From the NCBI RefSeq assembly GCF_014633365.1, contig NC_068349.1, positions 31,758,753-31,822,752 of the forward strand: a DNA stretch of 64,000 nt, read 5' to 3'. The notes under the pieces were generated by a model. That model saw only the letters and a list, made by a program, of their open reading frames with translations. It did no database searches and was not told the origin of the DNA. Below are positions 56,951 to 64,000 of the stretch, piece after piece (the first letter of the stretch is position 1; every line of letters begins with the position of its first letter). The translations under genes were made by a program, and so were the position numbers. Origin of the DNA: Diospyros lotus (Eukaryota; Streptophyta; Magnoliopsida; Ericales; Ebenaceae).

Positions 56951-59900
56951 AACCCCTGAATGGGAGACAATGCCCATAAAACTTTGACAGAAAGGGAAGG
57001 TTTGCCAAGCTATATGTCCATGGCCGCAGGATTCTTCAAAAGAGTGCTGGCTAAATCAGAGCTCCAAACCAGGCCATCCCATGAGAGAAGAGTATGGTCC
57101 ACTTATTCACTACTGCCCTTAACAAAGATATCCAACACCATCTGTCTACCCTTTATGGGGTTAGCAATATGGTCAAAATAGTATGGAGGACAACTGTTTG
57201 CAGAAAGAAGGCAACTCTGGGAGGGGCCTTTGTTTTACATGACTTTTTAAAGTCCTTTATCACAGAGGGCATCATGAAAAGAGCTCCATTCACGATGGGC
57301 TACATGCATTTATTCTCTCCCTGCCCTATCAAAGGATAGCATTGAGCAAGTTCTGGAAAGCTGCAAGAAATTGATTTCTTGGTCTGAAAAATTGTGTCCA
57401 AATTCAGATACCATGCTACTCATATAGACGTTCCACCACATTAGCTTTGTTATTAGTTGCCACTGCATAGAGACTAGGATAAAGATTGCATCCCCCTGCA
57501 ATCATTGTACCCCTGCCCCACCCTAAAATGTACAACTTGACTAAACTCACCCCCAAATCTCAAAATAGCCTGCATACAGCATATTAGGGTAAGAGACTTC
57601 ACTAGTCCTCCACCCCGTCACTCCTGTGTTTTCAAGTGATTACTCTCCTCTGCATAGTTTTTTTTTTTGTCCTAACACAAACCTCCCTGCCAAAACCTTA
57701 GTCAACTTCTCAAAATTCTAATCCCTTAAGACCCCCTGTCCCAGGGATGCACAACTTAAACTCATTCCCTATAACCACCAGAAATAAAAGTGCTCTATAG
57801 ACATTCCAATTTGTTAACTAGTGAAATAGGGGTCAATACCAGATATTAAGTACAAGTGGGCACACCAGACAAAACACTCTCTATTAGGACTAAGCCTCCA
57901 TCCTTTTGAGAAGTATTGCCTCTTCCACGAGGCCAATCTCTTCTTGAGCCTTTAACCCACACCATTGTCATTCCAAATATCCTCCAATTTGAAGGTAAAT
58001 CCCAGATAACCCAACTTACAGTCTGGGTTAGAAGTGAATTTTACCACCTTTCCAACCATGAAGATCTCACTTTTTGGGCTAGATTCACACAAACATCCAA
58101 GACTGCCTCAAACTCTCAAATTTCTATCTGAAGCTCCACAAAAGACTAGGATGGAAAGAGCTGTTTGCAAATAGTTTGAAGCTCAGCTCGATTAGGGCTT
58201 GTCCGAGCTTGTTTATTTAGTTTAATAAAAAAGATTTGAGCATGATATTTAAACTTGTATGAGCTGAGCTAGCGCTTTAAAATACTTGGCTCATTAGGAC
58301 TTGTGAACAAGCTCATTCCTGGTTCATTTATAGGTTTGTTTGTGGCTCATTTATAGGCTCATTCCAAAATAATGTGTTTTATACAACTTATATATTTTTA
58401 TCACACTATTTATATTATTCAAACTTTTAATATATATATTAAAATATACTAACTGTATGTGTTCTTCTAATTTTACACTGTAATTTTTTTTGGTCAAATA
58501 CTATGCTTTTAAATGTTAGTGAGCTTCAAACGAGCCTAAAGTCAAGGTTTAAATTTAAAGCTTATGAAAAGGCTCGTTTAAAGCGTGTTTCTTATTGCTT
58601 AAGCCGAGCAAAATGCTTAATGAATGAGCTCGAGCTTGAAATTTGAGCCTGAAACAAGCCCAAGCCCCACAGTGTTCTTAGCAAACAAGACCAAGCATAG
58701 CAAAGCTTGGCTTGGTTTGGCTCGTTTGCAGCCTTACAACAGCCTTACAACAGAGCGTGGTAACATCTGTAAAAAGGCGATGAGAAACCTTTGAAATTGA
58801 ACCTGCTCTATCTATCTCCAGCTCAAATCCTGTGACCTACCTCATCTTTTAGGTTTCTTAACAAGACTAAAAGCCTGCATAACCACGCAACAAAAATGAA
58901 GAGGGTGAGAAAGGATTCCCTTCCTCAAACTCTTGAAGTACCAGAAAAAACCTTCTGGGATGTTGGTAATAAGTAAGGACAAAGAATTTAATAGAATTTA
59001 TATAAAATCGAACTTACTTCATCTATTTGCACCCAAAACCTTTTTGTCTAAAAATTCCAAAAAAATGATCGTATGCCTCTCCAGTATCCAATTTACAAAT
59101 GATCCCTTTAGCCATACTCTTCAACTAAGAATCTAAACACTCATTGACCTCCAGATAAACATCTAAGATTTGACAGCTACCTATAAAAGCATTTTAATTT
59201 ACTAAGATCACACTATTAATAACCTTGTTTAGTCTTTGGGGAAGGGACTTTGACTATGATCTTATAAATGCTCCCCACAAGGCTGATTGATCTAAAACTC
59301 TTTTAGTTCTACCACTCCACATTACCTTTGTATTAAAGCTAAGAAGGTGTATTTACCCTTCTCCCAAACCTAGCTAACTCATGAAAATTTTGAACACTCC
59401 ACAACATCCATCTTTACCACCCTCCAATATGGAGAAAGAATGCAAAGAGAGACCTAGGGTTCTACCCCCCCTCAGACTGCCAAGTGCCAAGGGTACTGGT
59501 ACCTTCTCCTGCAACAAAGGCCTCTTCAATATCTATATCCCTGGGAAGTGGTGTTGAAGTTTAAAGTAGTGGGTAGAGGTCTTCATTCCTCCTGTTTGCC
59601 AAGGACTTACCATAGAAACCCACAACCTTTAGGGAACAAAATTTCTTCTTCCTTCATAACCTCCATTCATCTAACTCTTAGCTTACTAATATTTTTCTTA
59701 TTTGCATTAATTTTTTTATGGGGACAAAGATTAGTATTTTGTCTTCGTACTTGAAGAAGGCCATTGTCAATTGTTGTTTCCTATTTATAACCTGTGCTAC
59801 TAAAAGCCTCTCCACTTCACACTCACAATTGCCCTTCCCCTCCTACCGAAGTCTTCTAGTGAAAGACTTCTAACCCTTAAGCCATATATTCTCAAAACCT

Positions 59901-60430
59901 GAGATGGTCTGCAGCAACTATAGGATCCTCGAGAATAATCAGGGTATGATCTGAGATTACTGTAACCAAGTCCAAGTCCCCCAAAACAAAATGCCTATCC
60001 AGACAATAGCGCATTGGGTTAACGTCACTCTTAAACCAAGTGAACATATCTCTGTAAGAGTTACTCCTCCCTAGTAATGAAATTGTGAAAAGCTCACATG
60101 GACTACCTACTAAAGTTGCACCTACACACCACTTCAACCCTTATCTGGTCCCAACACTAGACAGCTCCTTCGAACACTTCTTCCTCTGAATCAGAGTGAG
60201 GACTTTGGATCCCTTGAAAGTCCACTCAATGACATGCTCCTCATAGCTGCAAAAATCTTGTGAAGGCTGCTCTTCCCATGATTAGTCAGGCGAAGCTCGG
60301 ACACTTGGGTCATCAAAATAAATAAATAAATAAATCTTGTGTCTTGTCTCTTTTGTCTGGAACAAGCAGGATACCTCTTGTTGTGCCGGCTGCCCCAAGC
60401 AATGCTGCTATCAAAACACCAACTCAATTA
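56951..60430 (-). pseudogene. L1-type LINE remnant
   Basis: On the minus strand, 60250-59885 carries the endonuclease: WCVGATLVGSP, CLDRHFVLGDLDLVTVISDH and LRFEN(I)WLKG with the SDH motif. 59280-59020 carries the RT: LPQRLNKVINSVI, NAFIGSCQILDVYLEVNECL, GIICKLDTGEAYDHFFG. 58960-58910 has the GFFWYFKSLRKGIPFSPSSF block, and about 58800 the catalytic box LFTDVTTL, where FADD has become FTDV. 57970-57900 includes the SWKRQYFSKG-like block, followed by the C-terminal region to about 57000. Frameshifts and stops are frequent. A hAT-like MITE interrupts it directly after the catalytic box. Confidence 0.85.
58160..58740. mobile_element. hAT-like MITE inside the L1 RT
   Basis: Both ends are full of GAGCTTG/CAAGCTC and GCTCGTTT/AAACGAGC motifs, and the right end complement reads AAGGCTGCAAACGAGCC, the style of hAT MITEs. 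The left end is near agctgtttgcaaatag. No clean 8-bp duplication was found; cagccttacaa is doubled at the right edge. Confidence 0.6.
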
Positions 60431-62444
60431 TCTTTAACCAACTGCAAAGAAAATGTTTCTATTTTAGTTCCCTGTAGATACCCTAACTGGCCCTCTCAAC
60501 TTCTTTAAATAAAGCCTAGTCAACAATTTTCCTGACTCATTCAAACCCCTCCAAGTGGGATTAAGGCTTGTGACTGTTGCTGTATTCAAACACCTCATTG
60601 TAAGAGAGAACACACATCATTTAAATAGATAGATACTCAACCCACTCATAATTTTCACACAACACCAACCTATTTAATTAAGTCTCCTTTTTGGAACTCC
60701 CTGTGCATTTCTTTCCACTATTGGACTGATTTTTATTTATTCTTGTAGGTTCAAATTTTCAAATAACTAGAGAGCCTCTGCCTTGCAACGTTCTAGGCAC
60801 AACCCCATAGCCTGCTAAATTTGCTAGTTATTTTTAAGACCCAAACAATGACTCCCTTTCCTTGAAAGATGGAGAACCCAAATTGATCCTGTTACCTTCT
60901 CTGGACTGCTTATTGCCCTTGTGGAGGTAGCACAGCACATACTCAAGCACCCTATATATAACCCTCAGAATGGACTAATCACACAATATTTCCAAGACTA
61001 GGTCCCCCGGTCTCTTATTTAGTGTATTATGTGAAAGTACTATATGAGACGGGCTGGGTGATCATGCCCAAGTCTCAAGGCCAAGTGATAGGACGCATAA
61101 AAATTTTGTTTCTTTTCTTTCGTGTCTGCGTGATATTATTGTTGCACAATACATCCTAGATTCCCCACAATTGATGTGACTGTTGGCTTCAATGTGATTC
61201 ATTGTGAATTTGGAAACTAATTGGTTGTTAACTCATTCATGGATACTTCATACTTGCTACTGTAGATTTGAATTATGTAGTCTATGTTGTTCAGCAATTG
61301 AACCATGACAAGAGGATGAGTATGTTAGATGTAAGGGAGCTTTTCCATGGGTAGATGTGGTGATAGTGGATGAGGTGAAGAGGGAGTTATGGGTGTCAGA
61401 TAGAATTACACAAATTAGAATCATATTAATGTGTTTCATCTGTTTCTTTATAACACAAGTTGTATGAGATGTTGAGCTGAAGGAACAATTAACTTCTTGA
61501 CTTTTACTTGTTTAATCTTTTTCTTCAAAGATCAAGAAGAATAAGTTATGTATTATGAGATGAGTGTACAGTTTTATTTTACTTGTGTTTTATTTATTAT
61601 TTCTTTTCTGTGCTTGGACGGTTTACTTGGTGTTGCATATGATGACAAGTTTGGGGACTGTTGATAAACTGAAAACACATAGAACAAAAACTATATAGAA
61701 ATTACATATATCTATTTTGAGAAATGCTTGCATCTTTTTGTGGTGTTGAGTTGATCTTTTGAAGAATGTGATCCGATCTGTTTTGCTTTTCTGTCACACT
61801 GTTCTGGATTGTGCTTATATTCAATGATTTCTTATGGCTTCTTAACTGAAGGAAACCTTAACTACAGGAAGGTATTATCCTTGCTATTTAGCTGTCTTCA
61901 AGGATAAACCTTTATTCTGTTTCCTTTAAAATTTCTGGGTGAGGGTAACATTTAGTTAAAAATGTAGGTTTTAGTGAGGGCAACAATTGTAATATGTAAT
62001 AGAAGTGAAATGTTTACTATTTGGACATTAGTTAGAGTCTGTTCAGTTGTGGATAGCATTTTCTGTTTTTTAATTTCAATTTTTTATTGAATAATTGTAT
62101 CTCCTATTCTAAAATAGAGAACTCAGTTATTTAATTTTTCAACTTTATACTACGAATTAGAATACATCCTTGTTGATGTTTTTTAATTTATTTATTTTTG
62201 AAAATGAATACTATGCTTTTTGAAACATAAAATGTTAGGACATCTTTAATTGTACAATTGGAGTTAGAAATTCAAAAATATTTTCTAAAACTGAAGGGGA
62301 GCCCCATGGGTTTTTGTGTGCATGCATGCACACGAGATGCTATTATCTAGTGCCATGAATGTGAAAAAGATAGTAGCTTGTAGGATATTGTTCGAGATGG
62401 ATTATTATCGTAGGGAGTAATAAAAAAAGGCAATTATTTGGCAG
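60431..62444. other. Presumed intron, last part
   Basis: T-rich, without genes. 60545-60590 resembles an RTE LINE 3' tail (aagtgggattaaggcttgtg). It ends in ttatttggcag, a splice acceptor, at 62444. Confidence 0.45.
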
Positions 62445-62453
62445 GAAGTCAAA

Positions 62454-62993
62454 ATGGAGCAGAATGAGACGGGATGCCAAGCTCCTCCAGAAGCTCCTAT
62501 CCTGTGTGCCAACAACTGCGGATTTTTCGGAAGTGCAGCAACCATGAACCTGTGCTCCAAGTGCCACAAGGACTTGATGCTGAAGCAACAACAGGCTAAG
62601 CACGCTTCCTCCTCTTCCTCTTCTATTGGAAGCGGAAACATTGTAAACGGCGGCAGTTCCAGCACCCTCCAAAAGGAGGCTGAAACAGAAGCAGCCGCAG
62701 GCACTCGTGCACGGGCTGTCTCGCCTGAGTCCGTGGTCTTAGCACCGCAAGCACCTGGCCCATCTTTGCCAAACGAGAATAACGACCAAGTCAAACGAGG
62801 TCCAAACAGGTGCACCACCTGCCGGAAGCGTGTTGGTTTAACCGGATTCAACTGCCGATGCGGCAACCTTTTCTGTGCAACTCATCGCTACTCCGACAAA
62901 CACGACTGCCCCTTCGACTACTGTTCTGCTGCCCGGGATGCCATTGCCAAAGCCAACCCTGTCGTGAAGGCTGAGAAGCTCGATAAGATCTAG
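62454..62993 (+). CDS. A20/AN1 zinc-finger stress-associated protein (SAP)
   Basis: An intact 179-residue protein in a single coding exon, as in most plant SAP genes. The A20 finger is at the N-terminus: C18, C22, C34 and C37 in [20 protein letters not shown] (C-X3-C-X11-C-X2-C). A Ser/Ala/Gly-rich linker (about 50-115) contains the conserved NIVNG. The AN1 finger has C120, C123, C134, C136, C141, H144, H150 and C152, with [20 protein letters not shown]. The C-terminus is the usual [21 protein letters not shown] type. It begins [18 protein letters not shown], close to SAP8-like proteins; the exact orthologue is not assigned. SAPs act in cytoplasm and nucleus in abiotic stress signalling; A20 can bind ubiquitin or have ligase activity. 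The start is the first ATG, nine bases after a splice acceptor (cag at 62444), so a noncoding upstream exon is expected. Confidence 0.97.
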   Translation: MEQNETGCQAPPEAPILCANNCGFFGSAATMNLCSKCHKDLMLKQQQAKHASSSSSSIGSGNIVNGGSSSTLQKEAETEAAAGTRARAVSPESVVLAPQAPGPSLPNENNDQVKRGPNRCTTCRKRVGLTGFNCRCGNLFCATHRYSDKHDCPFDYCSAARDAIAKANPVVKAEKLDKI

Positions 62994-63436
62994 GAGTTTG
63001 GGCAAAGCTATAATGTAAGTCCAATGATCGTCGTCAAATCGATTTTAATCTTCCGTGTCCGTCCAATTTTCTTGTTGGTAGTCAAAGTGCCCTCTGTAAT
63101 GGGTATAGTGGTTGATATCAAAAGAAGAAGTGGGTGCGCATCATCTATGTGAGTGTCAGTGTCAAGAACTCTGTAGTTCTGTTTATTGGAGAGGACTCAA
63201 ATCAGTTGGCTCTACTGCCTTTTTGTTCATGCTGTTTTTATTTTTAATTTTTGCTAATTTTACTTGCTCCTTTGTGTCTAGCAAGCGTCTACTCTGGTTC
63301 CATGAATAGGTGTTTGATTCAAATATCATTTTCTTCTTCTTCGTTTTCGTCTTGTACTACAACTACCACTGCTGCTACCTATTTCTCATCGGTAATCACA
63401 AAGCACTTCTCCAATGTTGGAGAAATCGTGGGGTTT
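62994..63436 (+). other. 3'UTR and downstream flank of the SAP gene
   Basis: T-rich sequence with no coding frame of note. No canonical aataaa was seen close to a clear end, so the poly(A) site is not fixed. It ends where repeat sequence begins. Confidence 0.5.
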
Positions 63437-64000
63437 TGTTTATGGGCCTATTATAGTTGATGATTACCGTGTGTTATTTCCTTTCATCACCTAACATCTT
63501 GACTGAGTGAGAGCTATGGAGTGATAAACTCATAAACTCAATAACTATATGTCTGATTTTATCAATGTGATTAGGTGACATATCAGGAAACACTTTTCAT
63601 AATAATTAATCTGCCCTGGCCATGAACTGTCATACCAAACTAACATTAGATCAGATAGCACATTCACCTCATCCATAACAAGGGTGACATATCTTATTCG
63701 CAACACCTATCTCCATACACCAACAATACGAAACCACATAAATGAACCTCCCCACCTTGCAATTGGATGGTTTGATGCATTAACAAATCTCGTACACCAA
63801 TATACAAAACAACCGTACCGGTTCAAGTTTAAGGATTAGCTATACTATCGCAACTTAGATGACTTAACTATTATTCACAATGTCATGTGGTCAGTCATCA
63901 ACGTCACATTTAATGGATTATTCTCCAACAACTACTCACAAGTTTATTAGAGACATCCCTATGTCATATGGCATCTGACATACTACCATCCCACTCATTC
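63437..64000. repeat. Dispersed repeat, second copy of 30053-30625
   Basis: From cctattatagttgatgatta on, the sequence follows 30053-30625 in order (tcacctaacatc, aataattaatctgcc, cgtacaccaatata, ttctccaacaact, agagacatcccta, tgtcatatggcat), roughly 80% alike by eye. It probably belongs to an LTR retrotransposon LTR and continues beyond the window. Confidence 0.75.

Noticed and set aside
62405..62866. 153-codon antisense frame over the SAP gene
   Set aside because: It is a shadow of the conserved SAP coding sequence on the other strand.
1..64000. CRISPR arrays, bacterial operons, rRNA or functional tRNA genes
   Set aside because: None seen; the only tRNA-related sequences are primer-binding sites and the only rRNA-like one is the Cassandra 5S block.

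Overview
The window looks like nuclear DNA of a flowering plant, probably a eudicot. It is AT-rich, the few genes have introns, and almost everything else is plant-type mobile DNA: Ty1/copia, Ty3/gypsy with the extra RNase H of the Tat lineage, a Cassandra TRIM, L1 and RTE LINEs, hAT, PIF/Harbinger (Tourist) and a probable Helitron. The species cannot be told from the sequence. There is no bacterial, viral or organellar gene content, and I see no new enzymatic or defence system. What is unusual is the mobile-element architecture.

Host genes. Two loci are supported. (1) 11025-11162 (minus) is the first coding exon, 46 codons, of a conserved plant protein that resembles the PWI-like N-terminus of Nab2/ZC3H14-type RNA-binding proteins. 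Its remaining exons are not recognisable to the left. (2) 62454-62993 (plus) is an intact 179-codon A20/AN1 zinc-finger stress-associated protein (SAP) in one coding exon, preceded by a splice acceptor. A promoter with a TATA box (44169-44176), an upstream ABRE/G-box and a 5'UTR-like exon ending in a splice donor (44435) lies 18 kb upstream with no other gene between. It may be the SAP promoter, with a 5'UTR intron swollen by transposons; this is inference.

Layout. 1-2771: gypsy remnants (a plus-strand RT piece, and a minus-strand gag with PBS and LTR). 2772-4647: noncoding sequence and a copia-type LTR. 5967-7856: a 1.9-kb near-perfect palindrome (foldback element) with a second truncated arm at about 31.6-31.9 kb. 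7880-8580: an LTR-like piece hosting a Tourist MITE. 8.6-11.0 kb: presumed intron of the PWI-like gene. 11.7-12.3 kb: an inverted-repeat MITE. 13632-24630: an 11-kb hAT transposon with a perfect 8-bp target duplication, containing a Cassandra TRIM and a solo LTR, which contains another solo LTR, which contains a hAT MITE and a Tourist element. 24733-26930: Helitron candidate. 28.1-37.7 kb: a decayed Tat-lineage gypsy element (minus) broken by two later insertions. 39225-39909: hAT MITE. 40.5-40.8 kb: possible SINE. 42.6-43.0 kb: another hAT transposase tail. 44.2-62.4 kb: the presumed SAP intron, holding an RTE LINE, a duplicated 1.2-kb segment, a structurally complete copia element with its TSD (50642-56172) and an L1 LINE (minus). 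63437-64000: a repeat also found at 30.05-30.63 kb.

All transposon coding regions carry stops, frameshifts or lost catalytic residues. The only intact gene seen is the SAP gene. Coordinates of element ends come from reading the termini and target duplications by eye, and divergence values are hand counts.
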